Assembly (NCBI GenBank): GCA_024036415.1 | Contig: JAMWET010003934.1 | Span: 1,553,501-1,617,500, forward strand | Length of the DNA: 64,000 nt | Source: Prochilodus magdalenae | Taxonomy: Eukaryota; Chordata; Actinopteri; Characiformes; Prochilodontidae | Direction of reading: 5' to 3' | Shown: piece after piece, positions 35,067 to 45,543 of the stretch | Layout of the letters: every line of letters begins with the position of its first letter | How positions within the stretch are numbered: the stretch's first letter is position 1 | Program-made: the position numbers and the translations under genes | The notes under the pieces: model-generated | What the model saw: the letters and a program-made list of their open reading frames with translations, nothing else | Told to the model about the DNA's origin: nothing | The model's database searches: none

Positions 35067-37440
35067 TATTGTGTAGAGAATAAAAGTCCTTTGGAAATGA
35101 TTTAATTGTGGTTTCAAAGAGGTAGCTTATTTATTGCTAACATGCAGGACTGATACAGACAAATCGTTTTTTTCGCCTGCATTCATTTAGAGAGGAGCGT
35201 GAAGTGTCAAATAGGCCGACAGCAGAAAAACAAGCAGCATCTCAAACCGAAGAGAGAGTCTTTCCATCACGCTGATTTTCATTGAGCGTTCCGCAATCCG
35301 AACCTTCAGTAAATCTCAGAGACAGAAGGCACTGTCAATCCGAGGCAGCTTTCGCTACTCTAAAGACATTAAACTCTGCTGGATTTCTTATGAAAACAGC
35401 AGCCACGGACCGTGCGTTGTGCTTTCATTTCTAAAACGGTGCGTGTGTGAGTGAGTGAATTTTAAATGAACAGAGGGAAGCCTGGTGAGTTGTGTGAAAA
35501 AGAAAAGGATGACAAATGAGAACAGTGAGGCGTCTTATTGTTCTGAGTCGAGTCAATCCGTTCTCTTCTTATTTTCCCTTTGACTTTTCAAATCTCTTTC
35601 TTTTCCCCTGTCTGTCCTTTCCTCTGCTCTGCCGCTGAGCCACAATCATAAGCCTAGGAGAAAAGGAACACTTAAAGGACACTTTTCATGTACATTCTTC
35701 TCCTCTGAAGTCCACTTATAATTCATTTTACATGAACATTTTCTAACTTCTTTTTATGCTTGGGAATTGGTGTCTTTAAGACTGATATATGTAAATTAGC
35801 TCTGTTCTGACTGGCTGTCCTGATTTGCCCTAGTTCAAAAAGCTGTCTGAGTTTAAACCTGGTGGAGGCCTTTGCTTGTAGTGTTTAATACTGATGTGCA
35901 TCGTCCTTTGTTGGTGTTGATGACATATTCTTTGATGTTCCTTGGTTCTAGTAAGACTTATGCAAATGTAGACCGGTTCCCTGAATAGCACCACAGTTCT
36001 ATAAACCCTGAACAGGAACAGTTCAAGAGCCAGGGCTCTTTTAGGTGAAAAGGGCTAGTATAGGTTTAACCTAACAGGCTTCTTTTAGACGAGTGAATCC
36101 TTGGAAGGCTGCAATGATCCTTTTACTTCCTGGCATCCCAACAGCTCTGCAACAGACTTTCAGCAAGAACAGCACTTCAGGAAGGGGCGGGGCTAAACTA
36201 CTGAATGCCTAAAGATGTGGTTAAATGTAATAGAGAATGAGTGTTGCTAAACCAGCGTGAGATGAATTGCTGGTGTTAAACTGCTCTAAGCTGAATGAGG
36301 TCTAAATCGGCTATAGCTTGCCTTTATTTAAATTCAGGTCAAAGTGGATTTGCTCACCGCTGCATCTTGTTGTTAATTTTTAGGTCGTCTTTTTTAAAAA
36401 TTAGGTTAATAAAATTCATTTTCAGAATTTCCGAACATATTTCAAATGCATAGATCCAACAAACACAAAAAAACGAAATAAATAAATACTATAATACTCA
36501 AACGTCAATATATTATTTACAGTTTTATTAATTTCTAACATGAACCTCTCAAGGCAATATCATTTTAATTACATTCCTGTATTAGATACAGTTGCCTATA
36601 AACTGCTACCTATACTCTTATTAAGGCTACATAACCTTTATAAATATGTCAAAAACATAACCGTACATAACTGTTTATATCTGCTTATTCCAGTAGAAGT
36701 TATCCATAATAAACGCTAATTTAATCAGAACTGGCAATGGTAAACTTTATAGTGACTGCTTACATAGATGTCACATAGCCTTATGAACAGTACCCTGCAG
36801 TACAGTGTGACCAAAAGGACAAAAGCATGTCGGATAGCCAACAACAGTAGTAGCATCTGTGTTAAAGTGCGAATGTTGTCTGTACTTCAGTTCCTCATAG
36901 GACATTAGTCACAAACAGGCGTGTAAAAAAGAGGGGAAAAAAGAGAAATTTTGTAAATGTATTTTCTCTGAACTATTAATTCAAAGTGCCTTAAACTAGA
37001 CATGAAGGAGAAACAGGTACTAGCAATGCTGAGTGGACTTTTAAGTTTGTGCTTTCCACATCAAGCCAATTAAAAACACAAAACGGCTCTAGCCCACACA
37101 AGCTCCACATAAAAAACGCTTTCCTTTCAAAAGAGCCTACTTCATTTTCCCCATAATGTTCTCCAGCTGAGGTACTCTTCAATAATCCTGTCCTTCTGTA
37201 TCTCAGCCTCTTTCTGAATCTCAAACACTCCACAGGTGGCCTTGATGCAGGCCCAGTGCATCTTTTTCATTCACACATGCTCACGATCTTAACAACTTTA
37301 CACATGTGAGCTTGAGGCTGCGTGTCTGTTATAAAGCAACAGTTTGGGGATAAATCAAATCAAAATCATCATAAACAATCTCCCTTGTACCTTAGAATTA
37401 GTAGAACAGCTGAGACTGTTTTGGTGCCTTAAGTTTCTTT
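35067..37440. other. Non-coding DNA; possible conserved block
   Basis: No gene is identified. About 35170-35440 is unique and GC-richer and could be regulatory. A second copy of the TGTATGTAAATGAG dispersed repeat lies at about 35750-35825 (TTTAAGACTGATATATGTAA). The remainder is unrecognised. Confidence 0.3.
35700..35830 (+). repeat. Dispersed repeat with TGTATGTAAATGAG core, copy 2
   Basis: TCCACTTATAATTCATTTTA, then TCTTTAAGACTGATATATGT and CTGTTCTGACTGGCTGTCC. It is collinear with 41575-41725. Confidence 0.5.
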
Positions 37441-37450
37441 AGTTGTAATA

Positions 37451-38215
37451 CACCCACCAGCCACTTCATTAGGTACACCTCCTTGTATATACACTCAGTG
37501 CCCATTTAATCAGCTCCTGTAACCATTTAGAAGCACTTCGTAGTTCCACACTTACATATTGTAGTCCATCTGTTCCTTTGGACACTTTGTTATGCTGTTC
37601 TTTAATGGTCAGGATCCCAACAGGACCACCACAGAGCAGGTACTATTTGGGTGGTGGGTCATTCTCAGCACTGCAGTGACACTGATGTGGTGGTGGTGTG
37701 AGTGGATCAGACACAGCAGTGCTGCTGGAGAGTTTAAACACTGTGTCCATTCACTGTCCACTCCATTTGACACTCCTACCTTGCTGGTCCACCTTATAGA
37801 TGTAAAGTCAGAGGTAATAGCTCATCTGCTACTGCACAGTTTGTGTTGGTCATCCTCTAGTCCTCCATCAGTGGTCACAGGACACTGCCCACAGGATGCT
37901 GCTGGCTTTGGTTAGTTAGAAGTCCAGCAGTGACACTGAGGTGTTTAAACACTTGAGCAACACTGCTGTGTCTGATCCACACACTAACAGACCACCACCA
38001 CATAAGTGTCACTGCAGTGCTGAGAATGATCCACCATCTAAATAATGCCTGCTTTGTGGTGGTCCTGTGGGGGTCCGTAGTATTAAAAACAAGGTGAAAA
38101 GGGATTAAGAAAGTACAGTCTGTTTTGTAGAATTACAAAGTGCTTTTCTATAGAAAGTGGTGCTGATAAAAGTATAGATACAAGGTGGTGTACCTAATAA
38201 AGTGGCAGGTGAGTG
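37451..38215. mobile_element. Palindromic non-autonomous DNA transposon (765 bp)
   Basis: Flanked by TA (37449-37450 and 38216-38217). The ends are inverted repeats: CACCCACCAGCCACTTCATT on the left and, inverted, CACTCACCTGCCACTTTATT, both followed by AGGTACACC and CTTGTAT. The interior is also a large palindrome: about 37600-37740 pairs with about 37960-38095 (shared words include CAGCACTGCAGTGACACT and GGATCAGACACAGCAGTG). It has no meaningful coding sequence. I recall this as a very abundant repeat in otophysan fish. A half copy is at 48390-48740. Confidence 0.85.
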
Positions 38216-38217
38216 TA

Positions 38218-38690
38218 GTAATATAGCAATAAGTGACACAGCAGCAAAGAGACCTACTCAACAACATAATTAATTAGGGAAGTAACAATCCCAGTGACTG
38301 ATCTATCTCTTTTAGACTATTCTTTTAACATACGTTTGTAGTGTGAGAAGAGATTGTGTGTGTAGAACTCTGAGTGGAGTTCTGAGTGCTTTAAGATCGA
38401 ACTGAGTAGCACAAAAGAGACAGGGATGTGGTGAGTTTCACTACCACCATCTTTGGAAAGAGAGAGTAGAGAAGGGGATTAATTTACAGGGTGTTATACA
38501 ACAGTCAGTTCTGACGGCACAAGTTGAAGGCCCTGTACACGTGTTGTTATACGTGATAATATAAGCCCCGGTTCCTAAGTAATGACTCACGCTAGTCTGC
38601 CACCGACCAGTACTAAGATTCTACTTTAGCTCATACAAAAATAGAAAATGTACACATTAGATCACTTTCATTAAATAATATTAGGCCTGG
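38218..38690. other. Non-coding DNA
   Basis: No gene or repeat recognised. Confidence 0.3.
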
Positions 38691-38869
38691 AGGCTGTTTG
38701 GTCAGAATTATGAACCTGTCATTCACCCCAAGCAACATTGGGAGCCATATTGGTTGTGCAGTTACTACCATAGCACCCAGTTGGGGCAGTGGATAGGAGA
38801 AAGGAGAAGGCAGACATCAGCAACATGAAGGATCTGGGAAACCTAGACAAATCACGGAGAGAGAGAACC

Positions 38870-39355
38870 AACGGATTTGACAACAGCCATGACTGCGGAC
38901 ATTCAGCAATGTTAGTGCCAGCATCATTGGTAGGCGCCACACGGCGGAGGACAACATGAACGCAGACCACATCAACGGAGCCAAAGACAGACAATAGTGT
39001 CGTGCCATACTGTCATGGAGTATCTCAGAATGGTAGCAGGTTTTCCCCGGTGGTGGAGTCAGTGGTGGAGACTAACAATAAATTTGTGTGTGGAGGCACT
39101 TTGGTTAGCTCCATCGCCAGACCCATGCCCTTTGAAAATGTGGGGAATGCTATCGGACATATCAAGATATCAAAACTCCACCCCTACTGCAAATACTGGG
39201 AGACACTACTTCTGCATGTGTAGCTGAATAAGTACTGCTGATATCAGTCTAAATTTATCACCGTTTATATATTATATTATATTTATCATCAAATTATATC
39301 ATCATTGTTTCTGGTAATGCTTATATTACTTCCAAATAGCATTGCGATCGTGAGT
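38870..39355 (+). mobile_element. Degenerate Tc1-like remnant (CATCATCAAAAG family), copy 2
   Basis: Shares TTAGTGCCAGCATCATTGGT (38909-38928) with the copy at 56700, and TTTGTGTGTGGAGGCAC (about 39083-39099), a relic of the transposase segment around the DESRF motif. It also has the 3' region CTTCTGCATGTGTAGCTGAA and CATTGCGATCGTGAGTG, ending at TA about 39356. The catalytic motif is gone. Sequence back to about 38720 may also belong to it. Confidence 0.6.
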
Positions 39356-39356
39356 G

Positions 39357-42300
39357 TATAATCTAGAGCAATAATGTGCAGTAAATCATCACAGGCTGTT
39401 ATGTAATAATGTCAGAAATCAAAATTAAAAACTACATTAGCAAATCTACCTGACATCATCTAACAACTTTACATGGTTTGAGGTGAATGTTAATGTTAGC
39501 AGCATCCTCACAAGCATGCTAACAAACTTCCTTGTTAGCTACAGAAGCAAACATCAGACACCAGACATATCTTTGCTGATTAAAATTTGGCATAAGAGGA
39601 GAAACTAGATATATTCGATTTTTGGGCAAATTATCATTTTAAGACTGAGAGGTATTGTTCTTTTGGAGTGCTGCTCCGCCCTCCAGATCGAGAGCACTGA
39701 GAGCAAACAGGATTACCTTGATGAAGACAATGAAGACGAGCAGTGTGTTTACTCCTCTGCGCAAGGAGCTTCAGGGGTGACTCACTGCTGAAAAAAGTCT
39801 AGAGGCAGGAGCTCACCGGCGATATGTGCTGATACACTGATACAACTCAAGCAAAGCAGTGATCACTAGCAAACACATCCTCACTAGAGAGATGCTGAGA
39901 GAAAGAGAGAGGGATACAGAGAGTGAGAGAGAGGGATATGATCTCCTGCGCATTTGTGAGGCAGTCAATGAAAAAGGCAAATAAATGGAAGGAAGGAAGG
40001 ATGGAATGCAGGAAGGAAGAAAAGAAAAGAGAGGGAAAAGAAGAGAGAATTCACCAGTGCAGGAACCCTATTTATGTTTATTGATAACAGTATGTCGTGC
40101 AACATGTTTGATATGAGTGTGTGATGACTTTTAGGCAAGCAGATGGCCTATCATCTTAGCCACCACCTGGGATAATATAGCAACACCTTATCAACTATCG
40201 AGGGTTTCCTAGCAGTGGCTCATAATGGATCTTATCCAGGACATCCCGATCCTTGACCTGTAGTATGACACATTCACCACATATACCTGTAAAATCGCAA
40301 AAAGGTAAACATTTAGGTTAGTGTTTTTTCGGCAATCTCTGACAATATGGGGGAGATCAATAATTCTGCACTGGGGTCCATATAATCCTAGATATGCCAC
40401 TGATTCTACCTCAGTACAGTGTAATAACAGATCTCAGTATGGTACCTGCTAACCGGTGGGGGGTTACTGGATAGAGACCAGGAGACAGTGGCTGCCTCCC
40501 CAGTACCTGGCAGCAGGGTAGAAATGCTTCGAGGCAGTGTGGATCCTGGTGTTATTGTTTCATTTATCCTCCGGAGGTAGTTGCCAAGCCTCCACAGGAG
40601 CAGGCTTGTTTAGCTAAATACATTTGGTCCCCTGCTCCTATTTGTCCTACAATGGAAGCTGGATGCTAACGTAAATGGCTGTCAAACCCAGCCTGGCGCT
40701 AGCATGCCTCAGCTTTGTCGCCCGAAAGGCTACACTGCATCTAAATCAGATTCAGGCAGAAACCTTCCAAACAGAGCTGATACAAGCAGGATGGTAGTGG
40801 CTCATCTGGGTGGAACCTGGCGAAAGCTCGAATTAGCATTAGGTGCATTTTGGCTAATTTGTATATTACAGTTACAATGATAATTCCATTACATTTACAA
40901 ACACTCACATTTCCTTGTCCCAAATGTAGCCAGCCAAGAGCTGTATAGTAGAACTATGAAGCTAATAAAGCTGACATGTTGATAAAAGCTTATTAGCGCA
41001 CCAATCACCAGCAATCCAAACTGACATATTATATAGCTTATTAGCTACAATAACCTCATACCTCTGGTGCTAATTGGTGGAGTAAGTAAACTTTCATTAC
41101 TAGTCAGCTACATTAGCCCTGTAGCTAATTGATCTTTAATCATGTTTGATTATGAACCAGTGATGATGGGTAAACAGGAAAACTGGGTCAATCTGATTTT
41201 TTGCCAGGCAGTTCCTTTAACTGAGTACCCTCCATACACTGTGTTTTAGCTCTGGGGCTGCTTGGTGTGGGTTGCATCATGTCAGAGGATGACAGAGTCT
41301 TTGTATTCCCTCTCGGGCCTTTCCCAGTGTCAGTGTTCCTTAGCTGGAGGCTCCTTGGTGGGGATGATGTGAGGTAAGATGTTTTTTATTCTCATGCAAG
41401 ACTGAAGCATCCTACTGTGTTCAGCCAGGCCTGAGGTTAGGGACCTAACAAGACTGAAATCTCAGGTTTAAAACAGGATCGAGTCTATGCAGGTTAGCTG
41501 GGTTGCCAGAAAAAGTTCTCTCAATAAGTAATTCTCAACACGTTAAACTTTTAAATGCCACTTTTTGTTACATTGGGTTCCACTTATAAGGCCTGTGCAG
41601 GTTATATACCAAAACCACTCGAAATTCATAATTATGTCACCGTGTTTTCAAACTCTTATTTGTTACTGTGCTTTTAAGACTGATGTATGTAAATGAGATG
41701 TGTTCTGATTGGCTGTCCATACTAAAACACTTATCATAACTTTAGCATTAATGGGTGGTTCTACAGTGCTGTTGGCCGAATAGGCAAGGTGTTCAAATGC
41801 AAGCCCAAATGAATGATTTCCTAGCTTTGCAGCTACTGTTTGGATGGTCGAGTGGACGGTATGTTATAAAACTTGTTTGTGTGCTAGATCAAACACTTCT
41901 TTCATCCAAGCAAGCTTATGTAAGCCCTTTAAATGTCAAAGAGAATGCTCTGCATGCTTTGGCAGTGCTGTAAGTTAACATTGTTATGTTAATAAAGCCT
42001 GTTTGAGCTGAGATGAGTGAAAAAGACTTGAAAGTAAAAGAAAGTGAAAATTGGCAGTTAAGACCCAAAGCCCAAAACGCTAGCCTTTTAACTTCGAGAT
42101 GAGTGAATGTTGGTTTAATCACATCCTTTCACTTAAAAAAAACAGAGTAAATGAACTTTGACTATGACTCAGTTGTATGAGTCAGGCATTTCCGTGGGAT
42201 ACAAAGAGGCAGAGCTGCAAAATTAGCACCCTAACACATTCATCTGTTCACTTCTCTGCACAAGGATGGAGCTGCAGGAGCTGCACATTTTCACCTGATC

Positions 42301-42990
42301 TACGCTCCCCGCCCACTTTTTAAGAAACTCATCTCTTGCTGCTCCGCCTTCTGTGTTCAATTAGCTTATCTGTTGATGCACTTCTTGTGTTGAATGTCCC
42401 CTAAGCTTTCATGAATGGTCAGTTTCTGACCACAGAGTTACTGGCTGTTTTTTTTTTAACATCTGACAGGTGCTATAGCCCCAACAACACAGCTGTGTCT
42501 GATCACTATCATGATCCTCTACCATGTCAGTATTACCACTACGGAACGACACCCCTTTGGTACTGTGCCTTCCTAGTTTTATGTTTTAGATGTCATTTCT
42601 ATATATTTGTTCTGCAGGGAAACTGGAATTACATTAGTTACATTTTCATATTAATAATGCAGTTTTTAAAGTTGTTCAAAATTTTTTTGTTTTGTTTGTT
42701 TGAATTTTAACGTCTAGCTTCTACAACTTTCCACCAACCATTAGCTTGTCTCGTCCTCCTAGCAGTTAGCATTAAAAAAGGCAAACCAGGACACCCGGGT
42801 GGCCCACTCCTTGACCACAAAACAAAGAAAACAATAAGAAAATAGCAGATCCGTGTAGCTAAAAATAGTGCCTTGTGGTATACTATTACAATATCTTGCT
42901 AATAAAAACAGTAATGGCAGACACCAAAATCCCAACACAGCTTTGCTTAAAGTATATCAGAGGTGGCTCAGTAGTAGACCAATTAAAACA
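39357..42990. other. Non-coding DNA with dispersed repeats
   Basis: No gene is identified. Traces of one dispersed repeat lie at 39540-39650 and 41130-41220 (GATTTTTTGCCA type). GA/GGAA-rich patches lie at about 39897-39940 and 39985-40040. AAGCTTATTAGCGCACCAAT at 40987 recurs as AAGCTTATTAGCACACTAAT at 58276. A candidate 46-nt exon at 41328-41373 is listed among the findings. Confidence 0.3.
41570..41730 (+). repeat. Dispersed repeat with TGTATGTAAATGAG core, copy 3
   Basis: TTCCACTTATAAGGC, TTACTGTGCTTTTAAGACTG, ATGTATGTAAATGAGATGTG and TTCTGATTGGCTGTCC. This is the best-preserved of the four copies. Confidence 0.6.
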
Positions 42991-43003
42991 CAGTCTGATT
43001 ATA

Positions 43004-44517
43004 CACTGTGTTCCAAATTATTATGCAAGTAATATTTTCTCAGATTTTCCAAAATTACCTATATGAATTGCAGTCATTGTAATTTTCCAGTCATCAACTA
43101 TTAGAGTACACTTGAAAGGTTTTTGAACCAACTGCCAATGATAACAGTATATTTAAAAAAAAATAAAACACTCAAAATATACTCAAAATGCATGTTCCAA
43201 ATTATTATGCACAGCGGAGTTTTCAACCTTTTCATTTTTTTTGTTGTTACAAACTGAAATCAAACAGTTTTCAAGTCAAAACTTTATTCTAGGTGATGTT
43301 ACATTTGCACATAGGACCCCTTGAAAGGAGCTTCTGAACTCTCTCGTCCATTGAATTTGTCAGGTTTTGGATGGTATCTGCTTGTATTGTTTTGCATGAG
43401 GACAGAATACCCTTACAGAGCCGTTGCTTAGATGTGAACTGCCTCCCGCCATCATAGACACTCCTTTTGATGATGCTCCAGAGGTTCTCAATGGGGTTGA
43501 GGTCAGGGGAGCATGGGGGCCACACCATAAGTTTGTCCCCTTTTATGCCATAGCAGCCAGAGATGCAGATGTGTTCTTTGCAGCATGAGACAGTGCATTA
43601 TCATGCATGAAAATGATCTTGCTGCGGAATGCACGGTTCTTCTTCTTGAACCATGGCAGAAAGTGCTTTTTGAGAAACTCCACATACATTATGGAGGTCA
43701 TCTTTACCCCTTCAGGGATCCTAAAGGGGCCGACAATCTCTCTCCCCATGATTCCAGCCCAAAACATTACTCCACCTCCTCCTTGTTGGCGCTGTAGCCT
43801 TGTTTGCATGGGGTGTCCATCAACCAGCCATCCTCCACTCCATCCATCTGGACCATCAAGCGTTGCACGGCACTCATCGGTGAACAAAACAGTTTTGAAG
43901 TCAGTCTTCATGTTTTGTTTGGCCCACTGGAGCCATTTCTGCTTGTGTGCAGTGGATAGAGGAGGTTGCAAGGATGGCTTATGCACAGCTGCAAACCTCT
44001 GAAGGACCCTGCATCTTGTTGTTTGGAGGCACCAGCAGCTTCAAAAACTTGCCTGCTGCTATGACAAGCATTTTTGCAGCTGCTCTTTTAACCTGACAGT
44101 AATTGCCTGTTGGAAAGAATATTCAATTTTCCTTTCAGCAACGGATGTGCTCTGAATCAGCTACATCCTTCTGCACAGCGATGATCACGATTGAAGGTTC
44201 TTGGCAATGTTGATTGTAGGATGCCTTGACCTATAAACACTCCCACAATTTGTTGCTTTCAGCAGCCGACACATCCTTTTTCTTTTCCCATTTTGGCTGA
44301 AAATGAGTAGGCTGACTTAATAATGTGTGGGACAGCCTTCTTAAGTAGCTTGCTTTAATTGGACACACCTGTATAAAAACTAATTTGTGTCTGCAATTGC
44401 TTTCAGTGATATAAAGAGCCCTGACACACATCACCATCAACGGGTTTAACTGACAAACAAAAAATTCTTACCTTATCACTCCTAAACGCTTTTTGCATAA
44501 TAATTTGGAACACAGTG
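43004..44517 (-). mobile_element. Complete Tc1/mariner element, probable DD37E group
   Basis: A 1514-bp element bounded by TA (43002-43003 and 44518-44519). The two tips are perfect inverted repeats: CACTGTGTTCCAAATTATTA plus TGCA. Inner copies of the tip motif lie at about 43191-43213 (CATGTTCCAAATTATTATGC) and, more diverged, at about 44310-44330, giving an outer/inner arrangement. It carries one minus-strand transposase, inactivated (see the pseudogene entry). Identical tips suggest a fairly recent insertion. Confidence 0.92.
43289..44291 (-). pseudogene. Tc1/mariner transposase, probable DD37E, frameshifted
   Basis: The transposase of the 43004-44517 element. The N-terminal HTH region (from the ATG at 44291-44289, KKKDVSAAESNKLWEC) has at least two stops or shifts before about 43986. 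From there a 147-residue open frame holds the first catalytic Asp in LFTDECRATLDGPDGW, the segment GGGGVMFWAGI and the second Asp in IIFMHDNALSHAA. One missing base near 43540-43545 then shifts frame. The next open frame (43528-43289) holds [15 protein letters not shown] with the catalytic Glu and the C-terminal tail. Across the shift, Asp and Glu are separated by 37 residues by my count, not the 34 of ordinary Tc1. That points to the DD37E group (TRT-like); the group name is inference. Confidence 0.85.
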
Positions 44518-44519
44518 TA

Positions 44520-45430
44520 AAGTCATCCACAAAAAAAATTCACAATAATAAAACAAAAAATAAAAGTAATTTAAGAGGGAGAAGAACAGTGGCCTGCAAA
44601 CACCACGGCTGCAGTCCCACTCCAATAACACGACGCAGCTGACTTCAATGCAGCGACAGCATAGTTGCTCTGTAGCCACTCAATAGCCGGAATAGTGTAG
44701 TTAAGCACGTACCCGGCAGATACGTATGCTGCGTTAGGCCAGCCCTGAATAAAAACCTCCACTGCCACAAACACACACCAGCCAGTTGATTCAGATACAC
44801 GCTCTCTTCAGCTTTCCCTACGGTTTAAGTTCTCCTGCCAGCACGTGCACGAATTGAGCTCTTGAGAAATCAACAGCGCCACACCAAACTCTCCAACGTC
44901 CCTTTGTTTTGAGCAAAGAGGAAGTGAGTTCACCTGAGTGCACCCACCTTTATGTCCACCTGAACCCCAGGCCCGCTCCCCACGTGCGTTCAACCTGTAG
45001 TGGGCGTGTCCCATTTCAATGGGATTCAATGAGATCCTAGGCAGGCTACCACTGAGTCGATCACAAAGGGCAGCTCTCAATACTATATCGCCATTATAAG
45101 CACTTCACTGGGCTTTAAAGCACAAACAGTACAATATAAAATTCTATTATTATCTAAAATATAATAAAATAAAAACAAACCAATGTAGGCATCCAGCTAT
45201 TCCACATATGGTATTTCTGATTCTACAGCGTTGTGTTGTAATGCTAACACTGAAACAAATCAACAATCATGCACTCATTACAAACCATGCCTATTTCATC
45301 CTAATGTGAGGCCTGTTCCCGTCTGTTTTTATTGGATGGTTTCAGTTAATGGGAGGCTTCTGGGAATGTTTGATGAAAAACAGTTAAATTAATTGAGTCT
45401 TAAAGAGAGTCTTAATGAGTCTGTTGATAC
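44520..45430. other. Non-coding DNA
   Basis: No gene is identified. About 44600-45080 is GC-richer and unique, with an open frame (minus, 44808-45080) lacking any known domain. Confidence 0.3.
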
Positions 45431-45518
45431 TATATTTATTATTATAGGGGTATTATTTAAGATCAGTAACAGGGGATGATTACTGATCTTAAATAATACC
45501 CTTATAATAATAAATATA
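45431..45518. repeat. Long inverted repeat (39-bp stem, 10-nt loop)
   Basis: The arms 45431-45469 and 45480-45518 are reverse complements at 38 of 39 positions (the single mismatch is in AGGGG versus AAGGG). The loop is CAGGGGATGA. It is too AT-rich and too long for a tRNA or a terminator and has no matching copy in the window. Confidence 0.93.
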
Positions 45519-45543
45519 GGGTTTAAATATAAGATTTAAACCC
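45519..45543. repeat. Second hairpin, directly adjacent
   Basis: GGGTTTAAAT, a 5-nt loop (ATAAG) and ATTTAAACCC. The 10-bp stem is perfect and begins at the base after the first hairpin ends. Confidence 0.9.

Noticed and set aside
43607..44002. 131-residue plus-strand frame in the DD37E element
   Set aside because: Antisense shadow of the transposase on the minus strand.
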